Source: Reyranella massiliensis 521
GTDB lineage: Bacteria; Pseudomonadota; Alphaproteobacteria; Reyranellales; Reyranellaceae
DNA: 39,334 nucleotides
Direction of reading: 5' to 3'
Assembly: GCA_945860205.1 (NCBI GenBank)
Contig: CAMARK010000042.1
Span: 1-39,334, forward strand
Shown: one piece after another, positions 1 through 9,225 of the stretch
How positions within the stretch are numbered: the first letter of the stretch is position 1
Layout of the letters: each line of letters starts with the position of its first letter
Notes under the pieces: generated by a model
What the model saw: only the letters and a program-made list of their open reading frames with translations
Told to the model about the DNA's origin: nothing
Database searches by the model: none
Made by a program: the position numbers and the translations under genes

Positions 1-7
1 TCTTCCT

Positions 8-36
8 CTCCCCTTCGCGGACTCCGCGAAGGGGAG
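8..36. repeat. perfect inverted repeat downstream of infB
   Basis: Two 14-base arms (8-21 and 23-36) are exact reverse complements around one central base, so the RNA would form a GC-rich hairpin with a loop of about 3 nt. It lies just after the infB stop codon on the minus strand. No U-run follows the stem in that direction (the next bases read AGGAAGA), so it is not a classical intrinsic terminator. It could be an RNA processing or stability element, or a dispersed palindrome. Confidence 0.55.
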
Positions 37-46
37 GAGAATGGCC

Positions 47-2770
47 TTACAGCGAGGGCTTAACTTCCTCGATATCGAAGCATTCGATCACGTCGCCGAC
101 CTTCATGTCTTCGTAGTTCTCGAACGCCATACCGCACTCGAAGCCGTGCTGGACTTCGCGGACTTCGTCCTTGAAGCGACGCAGCGTCTTCAGCGTGCCT
201 TCGTGGATCACCACGTTGTCGCGCAACAGGCGGACCTTGGCGCCGCGCTTGACCATGCCGTCCGTGACCATGCAGCCGGCGACGTTGCCGGCCTTGGTGA
301 TGCGGAAGACTTCGCGGATCTGCGCGTTGCCGATGAGGGTTTCCTTGTAGGTCGGGTCAAGCAGGCCGAGCATCAGGGCCTGCATGTCCTCGGTGACCTT
401 GTAGATGATGCTGTAGTAGCGGATGTCGATCTTGTCGCGCTTGGCGATCTCACGTGCCTGCGGATTGGCGCGCACGTTGAAGCCGATGAGCAGAGCGCCC
501 GACGCCTTGGCGAGCGTGATGTCGGCCTCGCTGATGCCGCCGACGCCGCTGTAGACGACACGGGCCGCCACTTTCTCGGTGGAAAGCCGCGAGATCGCGC
601 CCGCCAATGCCTCGGCAGAGCCCTGCACGTCGGCCTTGATCAGGACCGGCAGGTCCTTGGCGGTACCTTCACGGATGCCCTTCATCATTTCTTCCAGCGT
701 GCCGCGGCCGCCGGCGACCTTGGCAAGCTGGTTCTGACGATCGCGGCGCACGCGGAAGTCGGCGATCTCGCGCGCACGCGCCTCGCTCTCCACCACATGG
801 AACTCGTCACCCGCCTGCGGTGTGCCGTCGAGACCCAGGATCTCGACCGGAACCGACGGCGCGGCGCTCTGCACGCCAACGCCGTGATCGTCGACCAGGC
901 GGCGTACGCGGCCCCACACGGCGCCGGCGACGAGAACGTCGCCGACCTTGAGCGTGCCGCGCTGGACCAGCACCGTCGCCACCGAGCCGCGACCCGGGTC
1001 GAGCTTGGCTTCGACCACGACGCCGTCGGCCATCCGGTTGTGATTGGCCTTCAGCTCGAGCACTTCGGCCTGCAGGAGGATCGCTTCCTCGAGCTTGTCG
1101 AGATTCATCTTCTTGGTCGCCGAGACCTCGATCGCCTGGACGTCGCCGCCCAGCGCTTCGACCTGGATCGCCTCGCGCAGCAGTTCGTTCTGAACGCGGC
1201 TCGCGTCCGCGCCCTGCTTGTCCATCTTGTTGATGGCCACGATCAGCGGCACACCCGCCGCCTTGGCGTGAGCGATCGCTTCCTTGGTCTGCGGCATGAC
1301 GCCGTCGTCGCCGGCCACTACCAGGACGACGATGTCCGTCACCTTGGCACCGCGGGCACGCATGGCGGTGAACGCCTCGTGGCCCGGCGTGTCGAGGAAG
1401 GTGATCTTCTGGCCCGAGGCCAAAGTCACCTGATAGGCGCCGATGTGCTGGGTGATGCCGCCGGCCTCGTGCGCCGCCACATCGGTGGCGCGCAGTGCGT
1501 CGAGCAGCGAGGTCTTGCCGTGGTCGACGTGGCCCATGATCGTGACCACCGGCGGCCGCGACTCCAGCGTCTCGTCGGCGTCGACGGTCTCGGCGAGGCC
1601 GGTCTCGACGTCGCCCTCGGCGACGCGCTTGAACTTGTGGCCCATCTCCGTCACCACCAGCTCGGCGGTGTCGGCGTCGATCGCTTGGTTAATGGTGGCC
1701 ATCACGCCCATGCGCATCAGCGTCTTGATGACGTCGGCGCCGCGTTCGGTCATGCGCGCGGCGAGTTCCTGGACCGTGATGGTCTCGGGAATCGTGACCT
1801 CGCGGTAGACCTTCTGCTGGCCGTCGTCGGCATTCTGCTGGCGGCGCTCGCGCTCGAGCCGGCGGCGCATCTGGGCGGCTGAACGGCTGCGGAAGTCGTT
1901 CTCGCCCTCGACCGCGCGGCCGACGTCGATCTTGTCGGAGCGGCGCTTGGGCGCCTCGCGGCGCGCACCCGGCGGCTGCGGCAGGCGCTTGTTGAGGACG
2001 GGCCGCATCGGCGGCCGACGCAGCAGCGTCGATTCGGTGGCCTGTGTCGTTCCCGGCGCGCCGGGAGGACGGCGAACGAGAGGAGCCGCAGGCGCAGCCG
2101 CACTCTGGGCGCCGGACTCGATCTCCTGCGCCTGACGCGCGATCGTCGTCTGCGGCGAGGCGGTGGCCGCCTGGTCGAGACGCTTCTGCACCAGGACATC
2201 GGCCTTGCGCTTGATCTCGTCCTCGGTCTTCTTGCGCACTTCTTCTTCGGCCAGACGCTTGCGGTGCTCGTCGTCCGACTTCTTGCGCGCCTCGTCCTCG
2301 ATGGCACGACGGGCGGCGTCCACGGCCGCACGCTGGCGGGCGACCTCGGCGTCCTTGTTGGCGTCGACCAGGGCGCGGGTGCGCGCTTCCTTTTCTTCCT
2401 CGGTGAGGGTGCGCAGCACGATGCCGCGGCCGCCGGAACCGCTGCTCGGACGCGCCGGCGGAGCCGAGCGAGAGGGCGGCGCGGCAGGGGGCGCACTGCC
2501 ACCCAGCTTCAGGGTCCGTGCTGTCGGCGCCGGAGACGGCGCTTCGGGCACGGGCGCCGGAGCAGCAGCAACCGGAGCAGGCGCCGGTGCCGCAGCGCCA
2601 GGGGTCCGCTTGACCGGCTTCTTGACCTCGACCGTCACCGCGCGCGTCCGCCCGTGCGAGAATTTCTGCCGCACTTGGGTCGCATCCGCCTTGGCCGCAG
2701 CGCCGCTACGCGCCGTGGTCGAGAGGGTCAGTGGCTTGGTGGCCTTGGTCTCTTCTTTTTGTTCCGTCAT
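47..2770 (-). CDS. infB: translation initiation factor IF-2
   Basis: This GTPase brings initiator fMet-tRNA to the 30S subunit and promotes subunit joining. The 907-residue product has a long Pro/Ala- and Lys/Glu-rich N-terminal arm with a charged, coiled-coil-like stretch, then an IF2 N-terminal module near residue 320, then the G domain. G1 GHVDHGKT is near residue 412, G3 DTPGHE near 459 and G4 NKMDK near 514. Domains II-IV follow and the C-terminus ends in IEEVKPSL. The length fits an alphaproteobacterial IF-2. I chose the ATG at 2770, which has AGGAC about 11 nt upstream; an in-frame TTG at 2806 that overlaps the ylxR stop is the alternative. It is the last gene of the rimP-nusA-ylxR-infB operon seen here; rbfA would be expected just outside the window. 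Confidence 0.98.
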   Translation of the reverse strand: MTEQKEETKATKPLTLSTTARSGAAAKADATQVRQKFSHGRTRAVTVEVKKPVKRTPGAAAPAPAPVAAAPAPVPEAPSPAPTARTLKLGGSAPPAAPPSRSAPPARPSSGSGGRGIVLRTLTEEEKEARTRALVDANKDAEVARQRAAVDAARRAIEDEARKKSDDEHRKRLAEEEVRKKTEDEIKRKADVLVQKRLDQAATASPQTTIARQAQEIESGAQSAAAPAAPLVRRPPGAPGTTQATESTLLRRPPMRPVLNKRLPQPPGARREAPKRRSDKIDVGRAVEGENDFRSRSAAQMRRRLERERRQQNADDGQQKVYREVTIPETITVQELAARMTERGADVIKTLMRMGVMATINQAIDADTAELVVTEMGHKFKRVAEGDVETGLAETVDADETLESRPPVVTIMGHVDHGKTSLLDALRATDVAAHEAGGITQHIGAYQVTLASGQKITFLDTPGHEAFTAMRARGAKVTDIVVLVVAGDDGVMPQTKEAIAHAKAAGVPLIVAINKMDKQGADASRVQNELLREAIQVEALGGDVQAIEVSATKKMNLDKLEEAILLQAEVLELKANHNRMADGVVVEAKLDPGRGSVATVLVQRGTLKVGDVLVAGAVWGRVRRLVDDHGVGVQSAAPSVPVEILGLDGTPQAGDEFHVVESEARAREIADFRVRRDRQNQLAKVAGGRGTLEEMMKGIREGTAKDLPVLIKADVQGSAEALAGAISRLSTEKVAARVVYSGVGGISEADITLAKASGALLIGFNVRANPQAREIAKRDKIDIRYYSIIYKVTEDMQALMLGLLDPTYKETLIGNAQIREVFRITKAGNVAGCMVTDGMVKRGAKVRLLRDNVVIHEGTLKTLRRFKDEVREVQHGFECGMAFENYEDMKVGDVIECFDIEEVKPSL

Positions 2771-2802
2771 ATCGCGTGTTGTCCTTGGTCCGCTCCGGCC
2801 CG

Positions 2803-3429
2803 TCAACCGGCGCTATTCAGCCGATACCCGCGCCACCGCGCTGCACCGACCGCAATTCGTTGAATGAACTCGCCGCCCGCGTCATCGCGGGCAACCGCCA
2901 CATAGACCGCCTGCTCGCGGCCAAAGAGGCCGCCCAGCGACGTTGCATCTCCCAGCCGCGCGAGCGGCAGGCCGGTGGCGGTAAGCTTGCCCAGCCCGTC
3001 GCCGTCGGCCTCGTCGGCCACGACCAGCAACCCTACCCGGCGCTGGGCGATCATCTGCTCGACCTTCACGAAACCCGCCACGGCCCGGCCGGCCCGGCGC
3101 GCCCGGCCGAGATCGGCCAACGGCCGCTCCAGCAGGAGCCGCTCGACCCGCTCGGCGAGGTCGGCGGGCGCCCTTACGGCGGCCCGCGCGGCCTTGGAGA
3201 ACAGATTCTTTTCTACGGCGCGCTCGAGCGCCGCCCGCTCCGCCCGGACCCACAGACCACGACCCGGCAGCCGCCGCGCCAGATCGGGCACGACCTCGCC
3301 TTCCGGCCCGACGACGAAGCGGATCATCCGCTCCGGCGTTCCTTCCGTGCCGGTCGCGATGCAGGTGCGCATCGGTCCCGGCGCGGCAGGCACCGTAAGG
3401 TCAGATTGGGTCATGGTGACGGCAGGCAT
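2803..3429 (-). CDS. ylxR: YlxR-family (DUF448) RNA-binding protein, nusA-infB linker gene
   Basis: The protein has 208 residues. The N-terminal half carries the YlxR/DUF448 hallmarks: MRTCIATG near residue 20, then [24 protein letters not shown]. The C-terminal half ([21 protein letters not shown]) resembles the L7Ae-like RNA-binding extension that many alphaproteobacterial members have. It lies 19 nt after nusA and 32 nt before infB, the classic position for this gene. The ATG at 3429 is preferred over a TTG one codon earlier; an internal ATG at 3414 is also possible. The family binds RNA; its exact function in this group is not settled. Confidence 0.9.
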   Translation of the reverse strand: MPAVTMTQSDLTVPAAPGPMRTCIATGTEGTPERMIRFVVGPEGEVVPDLARRLPGRGLWVRAERAALERAVEKNLFSKAARAAVRAPADLAERVERLLLERPLADLGRARRAGRAVAGFVKVEQMIAQRRVGLLVVADEADGDGLGKLTATGLPLARLGDATSLGGLFGREQAVYVAVARDDAGGEFIQRIAVGAARWRGYRLNSAG

Positions 3430-3448
3430 CAAGGTCGGCGGTCTCCGT

Positions 3449-4987
3449 TCAGGCCTTGGCCGCTTCGGCGGCCGGGGCGGCCTCGTCGGCGAACCAATGC
3501 TCGCGCGCCTTCATGATGATGGCGTTGGCGGTGTCGTTATCCATGGCGCTCTCGCCCACGATCTCGCGCAGCTCGTCCGAGGCGAGGTCGGCGAGGTCGT
3601 CGAGCGTCTTCACGCCCGCGTCGCCCAGCGCCACGAACATCGCCAGGGTCAGGCCCTCGGCATTGCGCACTTCCGCGCTGATGCCCAGCGCTTCCAGGCG
3701 CGAGGCAAGCTCGGCGTCGCGCTTTTCGATGAACTCGCGGGCACGGCGCTGCAGCTCGGTGGCGATCTCCTCGTCGAAACCCTCGACGGTGGCGAGATCC
3801 TCGACAGCGGTGTCGGACACATCCTCGACCGATCCGTAGCCCTCGGCGACCAGCAGGTGGGCGATCACGTCGTCGACGTCGAGCGCCAGCTTGAACAGGT
3901 CGGTGCGCTCGCGGGTTTCCTTCTGGCGGCGCTCGCTTTCCTCGGTCTCCGTCATGATGTCGATTTCCCAGCCGGTGAGCTGGGAGGCGAGCTTGACGTT
4001 CTGGCCGCGGCGTCCGATGGCGAGGCTGAGCTGGTCATCGGGCACGACGACCTCGGTCTTGTTCTTTTCCTCGTCCATCAGCACCTTGCTGACCTCGGCC
4101 GGCGCCAGTGCGTTGACGATGAAGTTGGCGGTGTCCTGCGACCACGGAATGATGTCGACCTTCTCGCCCTGCAGCTCCTGCACCACGGCCTGGACGCGGC
4201 TGCCGCGCATGCCGACGCAGGCGCCGATCGGGTCGATCGAGCTGTCGTGGCTCAGCACCGCGATCTTGGCACGGCTGCCGGGATCGCGGGCCACGGCCTT
4301 GATCTCGATGATGTTGTCGTAGATTTCCGGCACTTCCTGCATGAACAGCTTGGCCATGAACTGCGGATGGCTGCGCGACAGGAAGATCTGCGGACCGCGC
4401 GGCTCCTCGCGCACGTCGAAGATGTAGGCGCGAACGCGGTCGTTGACGCGCAGGCTCTCGCGCGGAATCGTCTCGTCGCGGCGGATCACGCCTTCGGCGC
4501 GCTGCAGGTCGATGGTGATGTTGCCGTAGTCGACGCGCTTGACCACGCCCGACACGATCTCGCCGATGCGATCCTTGAACTCTTCGTACTGGCGCTTGCG
4601 CTCGCTCTCGCGCATCCGCTGCGTGATGACCTGCTTGGCGGTCTGGGCGGCCACGCGGCCGAAGTCGATCGGCGGCAGTTCGTCGGTCAGGAAATCGCCG
4701 ACCTGGGCCTCGGGATTGCGGCGCTGGGCCTCGACGAGCGGCACCTGGGTGTTCTCGTTCTCGATCGGGTCAGCGACCTGCATGTAGCGCAGCAGCTTGA
4801 TCTCGCCGGTCTTGCGGTCGATCTCGGCACGGATGTCGTGCTCCAGCCCATACTTGGCACGGCCGGATTTCTGGATGGCCTGCTCCATCGCCTCGAGCAC
4901 TTCCTCGCGCTCGATGCCCTTTTCGCGCGCGACCATATCGGCCACTTGCAGCATCTCCAGGCGCGGAATGTCGGCAGTCGTTGCCAT
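3449..4987 (-). CDS. nusA: transcription termination/antitermination factor NusA
   Basis: NusA binds RNA polymerase and nascent RNA and controls pausing, intrinsic and Rho termination, and antitermination. The 512-residue product has the expected order: N-terminal polymerase-binding domain (LEMLQVADMVAREKGIER), S1 domain (SGVVKRVDYGNITIDL, about residues 145-160), KH domains (VGMRGSRVQAVVQEL and IGRRGQNVKLASQLTGW), and a C-terminal region with two helix-hairpin-helix acidic repeats, ending in an Ala/Glu-rich tail. It sits between rimP (41 nt away) and ylxR (19 nt away). The length is normal for alphaproteobacteria. NusA often autoregulates its own operon, which makes the terminator-like hairpin ahead of rimP relevant. 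Confidence 0.98.
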   Translation of the reverse strand: MATTADIPRLEMLQVADMVAREKGIEREEVLEAMEQAIQKSGRAKYGLEHDIRAEIDRKTGEIKLLRYMQVADPIENENTQVPLVEAQRRNPEAQVGDFLTDELPPIDFGRVAAQTAKQVITQRMRESERKRQYEEFKDRIGEIVSGVVKRVDYGNITIDLQRAEGVIRRDETIPRESLRVNDRVRAYIFDVREEPRGPQIFLSRSHPQFMAKLFMQEVPEIYDNIIEIKAVARDPGSRAKIAVLSHDSSIDPIGACVGMRGSRVQAVVQELQGEKVDIIPWSQDTANFIVNALAPAEVSKVLMDEEKNKTEVVVPDDQLSLAIGRRGQNVKLASQLTGWEIDIMTETEESERRQKETRERTDLFKLALDVDDVIAHLLVAEGYGSVEDVSDTAVEDLATVEGFDEEIATELQRRAREFIEKRDAELASRLEALGISAEVRNAEGLTLAMFVALGDAGVKTLDDLADLASDELREIVGESAMDNDTANAIIMKAREHWFADEAAPAAEAAKA

Positions 4988-5028
4988 GTTTCTGTTCCTC
5001 TTGCTTCTATCGTGTTCGTTCGTGTCGT

Positions 5029-5535
5029 TCAGTGAGCCTGCCCGGCGCCCTGATTGGCCAGGCGATGTTCCTCGATCAGCGCGTCAGTCATCTCGAGCTT
5101 GGCCCGCGAGACGGCCGACAGCGGCACGCCGGTCTCCTGACCGTCCTCGAGACGGAGCTTCACGATGCCGTCCTCGAGGCCCAGCAGCGTGCCCTTGAAG
5201 CGGCGGCGGCCCTCGACCGGCTCGGCGGTCTCGAGGCGGGCCATGTGGCCCGTCCAGCGCGCATAATCCTTGGGTCGGGTGAGCGGCCGGTCGATGCCGG
5301 GCGAACTCACCTCCAGCGTGTAGGCGCTGGTGATCGGGTCCTCGACGTCCAGTACCGCAGATAGGGCGCGTGAGACGCCGGCGCAATCCTCGACGTCCAT
5401 CGGCCGGCCATCGGCGGGCTCGACCATGATCTGAAGAGTGCCGCCACGGCTGAGCGCAACGCGAACCAGCTCGTAGCCCATGCCGACGATGGTCGGGGCG
5501 ACGATGTCTTCGAGTCGACGCAGCAGGTCGGTCAC
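5029..5535 (-). CDS. rimP: ribosome maturation factor RimP
   Basis: RimP assists 30S subunit maturation. Family features are GMGYELVRVAL (about residues 16-26), the motif VSRALSAVLDVEDPI, then YTLEVSSPGIDRPL before the SH3-like C-terminal domain. With the GTG start at 5535 the protein has 168 residues, a normal length. The frame stays open further upstream, but that stretch contains the leader hairpin and lies next to the promoter, so it is treated as untranslated. No strong Shine-Dalgarno precedes the GTG, so the exact start is uncertain. First gene of the rimP-nusA-ylxR-infB operon. Confidence 0.92.
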   Translation of the reverse strand: MTDLLRRLEDIVAPTIVGMGYELVRVALSRGGTLQIMVEPADGRPMDVEDCAGVSRALSAVLDVEDPITSAYTLEVSSPGIDRPLTRPKDYARWTGHMARLETAEPVEGRRRFKGTLLGLEDGIVKLRLEDGQETGVPLSAVSRAKLEMTDALIEEHRLANQGAGQAH

Positions 5536-5581
5536 GCGGCGGAGCTTCTCGACGTTATGGGCAGCGGGGTTTCGGCAAATG

Positions 5582-5610
5582 AAAAGAGCGGGTTTTTGGC
5601 CCACTCTTTT
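5582..5610 (-). terminator. terminator-like hairpin in the rimP leader (possible attenuator)
   Basis: Read on the minus strand, AAAAGAGUGGG and CCCGCUCUUUU pair as an 11-bp stem around a 7-nt loop, followed by CAUUUG. One pair is U-G on the minus strand but would be a C-A mismatch on the plus strand, so the structure fits a minus-strand RNA. It lies between the predicted rimP promoter and the GTG start, about 47 nt upstream of the latter. A terminator there would attenuate the whole nusA-infB operon. Confidence 0.6.
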
Positions 5611-5648
5611 TGTTTGGCTCGTCCCGCGAACCCGATGAGGATGGCGCG

Positions 5649-5677
5649 GATATAAGCGCAGTGCCGCCAACTGGCAA
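5649..5677 (-). promoter_or_regulatory. predicted sigma-70 promoter for rimP-nusA-ylxR-infB
   Basis: The minus strand reads TTGCCA (5672-5677), a 17-nt spacer, then TATATC (5649-5654). Transcription would start near 5642, giving a leader of about 107 nt that includes the hairpin at 5582-5610. The match to consensus is moderate, but spacing and position are right. Confidence 0.5.
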
Positions 5678-5707
5678 GCTTTTCCCGCATCCAGGCAGGT
5701 TCTTATT

Positions 5708-5736
5708 GAGGCCCGAAAACCGCCAGCACGGGCCTC
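5708..5736. repeat. inverted repeat between rimP promoter and MFS gene
   Basis: GAGGCCCG (5708-5715) and CGGGCCTC (5729-5736) form a perfect 8-bp stem with a 13-nt loop. No U-run follows in either direction. It sits in the divergent spacer between rimP and the transporter gene, so it could be an operator or simply a stable hairpin. Confidence 0.4.
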
Positions 5737-5775
5737 TCAACCGTGAAAAGATCGGCCCCGAGCAGGAGGACTGAC

Positions 5776-7005
5776 GTGAGGGCGGGAGAGTTGAAGGCGG
5801 GCGGGTTCTACCACGGCTGGTGGGTGGTCTTTTGCACCTTTGTCATGGCCCTCTACGGGTGGGGTCTCGGCTTCTATGGGTTGAGCCTATATCTGGTAGC
5901 GCTCAGCAAAATCCATGGCTGGTCGCCAGCCACCATCTCGGCCGGTATCACCTTCTTCTACATATCCGGCGCCTTCCTTGTGATGCAGGTCGGCGACGCC
6001 ATCCAGAAAAGAGGCGCGCGGATCGTTGTCCTGGTCGGCGTCGGCCTGATGGGGTTGGGCGTGCTGGGTCTCACGGTGATCGAACAGCCCTGGCAACTCT
6101 ACCTCGCGTTCCTGCTGATGATCCCGGGCTGGGCCGCCCTGGGAGGTGCCGCGATCAACACCATCATCGCCCAGTGGTTCAACCGCCGCCGCGGCCTGGC
6201 CGCCAGCCTGGCGCTGAACGGCGCCACCTGCGGCGGCCTGCTGTTCGCGCCGGCCTTCGCCTGGGCGATCGATACGCTGGGCTTCGCCAAGGCTTGCATC
6301 GCCGCGGTCGTCATCGTGTTGGCCACCCTGTGGCCGCTGGCGGCTTTCGCGCTGCGCCCGCGCCGGCCCGAGGAGCACGACGCCGGCGACGAGCACGACG
6401 CCTCGGTCGAACCGGAAGGCACCCCGAGGAGCCGGGCCCAGTTCCTGCGCGAGCCGCGCTATCTCACGATGGTCGGCGCCTTTTCGCTGGGCCTGCTGGC
6501 GCAGATCAGCTTCATCGCCCATCAGGCGGCCTTTCTCGAGCCGACGCTCGGCCTGAAAGAGGCCGGCCTGGTCGTCAGCGTCACTGCCTTGTCGGCCCTG
6601 GTCGGGCGCTTCTCGGTCGGCCTGGTGATCGACCATATCGACCGCCGCGGCGCCACCTCAGCCAACCTCGCGGTGCAGGTCGTGGGCATGATCGTACTGC
6701 TCTCGACCTCGTCGGTGTTCGGTCTCTATCTCGGCTGCATCCTGTTCGGCTTCGGCGTCGGCAACCTGATCACGCTGCCCGGCCTGATCGTGCAGCAGGA
6801 ATTCCCGCGCCGTGATTTCGCTCGCGGTGTCAGCCTGAACGTCGCGATCACCCAGCTCGTGGCAGCCATTGGGCCGTCGATCCTGGGCGTGCTGTACGGC
6901 CTGTCGGGCGATTATCGCACCTCGCTGATCGCCTGCCTGGTGCTGCAGGTCGCCGCCGCCGTCCTGGTGCTGCTGCGACCCGGTCCCCGGCCTATCGACG
7001 CCTGA
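5776..7005 (+). CDS. MFS transporter, monocarboxylate/oxalate-formate antiporter-like
   Basis: A major facilitator superfamily permease of the inner membrane, 409 residues, with about 12 hydrophobic segments split by a charged central loop near residues 195-220 (RPRRPEEHDAGDEHD). The loop after helix 2 (GDAIQKRGARIVVLVG) resembles MFS motif A. The opening FYHGWWVVFCTF is typical of the oxalate/formate and monocarboxylate branch; substrate unknown. I chose the GTG at 5776 because AGGAGG lies 6 nt upstream; an earlier GTG at 5743 lacks this. The gene runs opposite to its neighbours and its 3' end overlaps the trmB 3' end by 14 nt. It separates trmB from rimP, genes that are adjacent in many alphaproteobacteria. 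Confidence 0.88.
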   Translation: MRAGELKAGGFYHGWWVVFCTFVMALYGWGLGFYGLSLYLVALSKIHGWSPATISAGITFFYISGAFLVMQVGDAIQKRGARIVVLVGVGLMGLGVLGLTVIEQPWQLYLAFLLMIPGWAALGGAAINTIIAQWFNRRRGLAASLALNGATCGGLLFAPAFAWAIDTLGFAKACIAAVVIVLATLWPLAAFALRPRRPEEHDAGDEHDASVEPEGTPRSRAQFLREPRYLTMVGAFSLGLLAQISFIAHQAAFLEPTLGLKEAGLVVSVTALSALVGRFSVGLVIDHIDRRGATSANLAVQVVGMIVLLSTSSVFGLYLGCILFGFGVGNLITLPGLIVQQEFPRRDFARGVSLNVAITQLVAAIGPSILGVLYGLSGDYRTSLIACLVLQVAAAVLVLLRPGPRPIDA

Positions 7006-7684
7006 AGCGCAGGAACGCCGGCTGGTGGCCGGCCAGCATCTTCTGTTCGTAGCGCGTCGGCGGCCAATCGGCCGGACGTTGGCGCCAGTCGGCCGGACGC
7101 TCGGCCAGCCATTCGAACGCGGCATGTGTAAAAGCTTGCTCGATCATCCACGGCAGATAACTCGGATCGTCTGTCGCCAGCCGCAGCTCGGTGCCAGGCT
7201 TCAGCAGTCGTGCCAGCACGTCGAGATTGGCGCGCTGCACGAAGCGCCTCTTGTGATGGCGGCTCTTGGGCCAGGGGTCGGGGAACAGCACGAAGGCGCG
7301 GGACAACGAAGCGTCGGGCAGCGCCTTCATCACCAGCATCGCGTCGTCGGTGAACAGGCGAATGTTCTCCACGCCCTCGCGCTCGACATGAGCGAGGCAC
7401 TTGGCGACGCCGTTGATATAGGGCTCGCAGCCGATCAGCCCGACCTTCGGATGTTCCTTGGCCTGCCAGACGAGATGCTCGCCAGCCCCGAAGCCGACCT
7501 CGAGCCACACGCCATCGGCCGGCAGCGCGCCGCCGAAAAGACCCGCCAGATCGATCTTTTGCGGCTCCGGTGGCACGACGACCGTGAGGCGCGGCAATAG
7601 CGTCACGAGCAGCGATTGCTGCCCGTCGCGCAGTTTCTTGCCGCGGCGCCGACCGTAGAGGGTGCGCTCGCGGACGTCGCTCAC
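6992..7684 (-). CDS. trmB: tRNA (guanine-N7-)-methyltransferase
   Basis: TrmB makes 7-methylguanosine at tRNA position 46 using S-adenosylmethionine. The 230-residue product shows the SAM-binding motif LEVGFGAGEH and the family signature FPDPWPKSRHHKRRFV, with C-terminal TDDPSYLPWM. The start is a GTG that overlaps the stop of the upstream thiamine-diphosphate enzyme gene by 4 nt (GTGA), so translation is probably coupled. The frame stays open far upstream in the shadow of that gene, but the family alignment begins here. Convergent with the MFS gene (14 nt overlap). Confidence 0.95.
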   Translation of the reverse strand: MSDVRERTLYGRRRGKKLRDGQQSLLVTLLPRLTVVVPPEPQKIDLAGLFGGALPADGVWLEVGFGAGEHLVWQAKEHPKVGLIGCEPYINGVAKCLAHVEREGVENIRLFTDDAMLVMKALPDASLSRAFVLFPDPWPKSRHHKRRFVQRANLDVLARLLKPGTELRLATDDPSYLPWMIEQAFTHAAFEWLAERPADWRQRPADWPPTRYEQKMLAGHQPAFLRFRRR

Positions 7685-9225
7685 ATGATCACGTCGATGA
7701 GGTATGGACCTTTTTGCGACATGGCGTAGGTGAGCTGCTTGGTGAGCTCCTCGAGATTGGTCGCCTTGCCGGCCGGAACGCCCATGCCCTTGGCAAGATC
7801 GGTGAACTGGAGCGTCGGCCGGTCGAGAGTCAGCATGTCGATGGCGCGCGGCCCGGGATTGGCAGCGCCGACATCGGCGAGCTGGCTGTAGAGGATGTTG
7901 TAGGAGCGGTTCGAGAAGATCATCACGCAGACGTCGAGATTCTCGCGTGCCATCGTCCACAGCGACTGGATCGTGTACATCGCCGAGCCGTCGCCGATCA
8001 TGCAGATGACCTTGCGGTCCGGACACGCGACCGCGGCACCGACGGCAACGGGGCCGCCGAAGCCGATCGAGCCGCCCATGTTGTTCAGCCAATCGTGCGG
8101 CGGCGCGCCGGCCGAGAACGGGAAGAAGCCGCGGCCGGTGGTGACCGATTCGTCGACCACGATCGCGCCTTCCGGCATCGTGGCGCCCAGCGCCTGGCCC
8201 AGACCATCGAGCGTGAATTTGCCGGTCGGACGCTCGGGACGGCTCGGCTGGGCAACGCCCGCGGCCTTCTCGTTCATCGCGTCGAGTTCCATCGCGAGCG
8301 CCTCGAGCGAGCCCAGGATATCGCCTTCGACCGGGCAGAGGACGGTCGTCTCGCAGCCGTCCGGCGTCAGGACCGACGGCTTGCCGGGATAGGCGAAGAA
8401 GGCGAACGGCGCCTTGGCACCGCACAGCACCATCTGCTGCGTGCCCTTGAGCTGGGCCTGCGCGTTCTCGATCACGAAGTGCAGGCGCAGCACGGGGATG
8501 CGGCCCGCGCCACGCTCGATGCGCGCCGTGCCGCCGGCGCCTTGCACCTTGCAGCCAGTCTTCGCCGCGATCTTGCCGGCGAGTTCGAGGCCGCGCGCAC
8601 GCCAGGCACGGCCGCCGATGAACAGCATCGAGTTCGGCTTCTTCAGCGCCTTGGCGGCGGCAACGACTTCTTCCTTCGAGGGCTTGGGCGCAGCAGGCGC
8701 CGCCGGCGTCTCGGCCACGCCATCAGCCTCACCCCACGCGGTGTCGGCCGGCAGGATCAAAGTCGCGATCTGGCCCGGCGCCACGTTGGCGGCCTGGGTC
8801 GCGAGTGCGCCGTCGCTGGCCACGGTCTTCGACGTGGGCGAGGTCTTTACCCAATGCGAGAACGGGCGCGCGATGCCCTCGATGTCGGCGGTGAGCGGCG
8901 TGTCGTACTTGATGTGATAGAGCGCGTGCTCGCCCACGATGTTGACGACACCCGAGCCTGCCTTCTTGGCGTTGTGCAGGTTGGCCGCCGCGTTGGCGAG
9001 ACCGGGCCCGAGATGGAGCAAGGTCGAGGCCGGCTTGTCGGTCATGCGGTAGTAGCCGTCGGCGGCACCGCTGCACACGCCTTCGAACAGGCCGAGCACG
9101 CAGCGCATGCCCTCGACGCGGTCCAGGGCGCCCACGAAATGCATCTCGGACGTGCCGGGATTGGCGAAGCAAACCTCGACACCGCCCTTCACCAGGGTCC
9201 GTACCAGACTTTCCGCACCGTTCAT
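7681..9225 (-). CDS. thiamine-diphosphate-dependent enzyme, acetolactate synthase large-subunit-like
   Basis: The 514-residue protein follows the ThDP decarboxylase/synthase fold: N-terminal Pyr domain with the activating glutamate in GLFEGVCSGAADGY (near residue 50), a central domain, and a C-terminal PP domain with the ThDP/Mg motif GDGSAMYTIQSLW ending in an asparagine-containing FSNRSYN. Family members include acetolactate synthase, benzoylformate decarboxylase and other 2-oxoacid decarboxylases. No acetolactate synthase small subunit is adjacent, so a role in branched-chain amino-acid synthesis should not be assumed. Start at the ATG at 9225, with GGGAG 7 nt upstream. Translationally coupled to trmB, an unusual partner. 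Confidence 0.85.
   Translation of the reverse strand: MNGAESLVRTLVKGGVEVCFANPGTSEMHFVGALDRVEGMRCVLGLFEGVCSGAADGYYRMTDKPASTLLHLGPGLANAAANLHNAKKAGSGVVNIVGEHALYHIKYDTPLTADIEGIARPFSHWVKTSPTSKTVASDGALATQAANVAPGQIATLILPADTAWGEADGVAETPAAPAAPKPSKEEVVAAAKALKKPNSMLFIGGRAWRARGLELAGKIAAKTGCKVQGAGGTARIERGAGRIPVLRLHFVIENAQAQLKGTQQMVLCGAKAPFAFFAYPGKPSVLTPDGCETTVLCPVEGDILGSLEALAMELDAMNEKAAGVAQPSRPERPTGKFTLDGLGQALGATMPEGAIVVDESVTTGRGFFPFSAGAPPHDWLNNMGGSIGFGGPVAVGAAVACPDRKVICMIGDGSAMYTIQSLWTMARENLDVCVMIFSNRSYNILYSQLADVGAANPGPRAIDMLTLDRPTLQFTDLAKGMGVPAGKATNLEELTKQLTYAMSQKGPYLIDVIM

Noticed and set aside
41..1882. Plus-strand open frame of 613 codons opposite infB
   Set aside because: It is antisense to a clear infB gene and has the His/Ala/Arg/Asp-rich composition of a shadow frame in GC-rich DNA.
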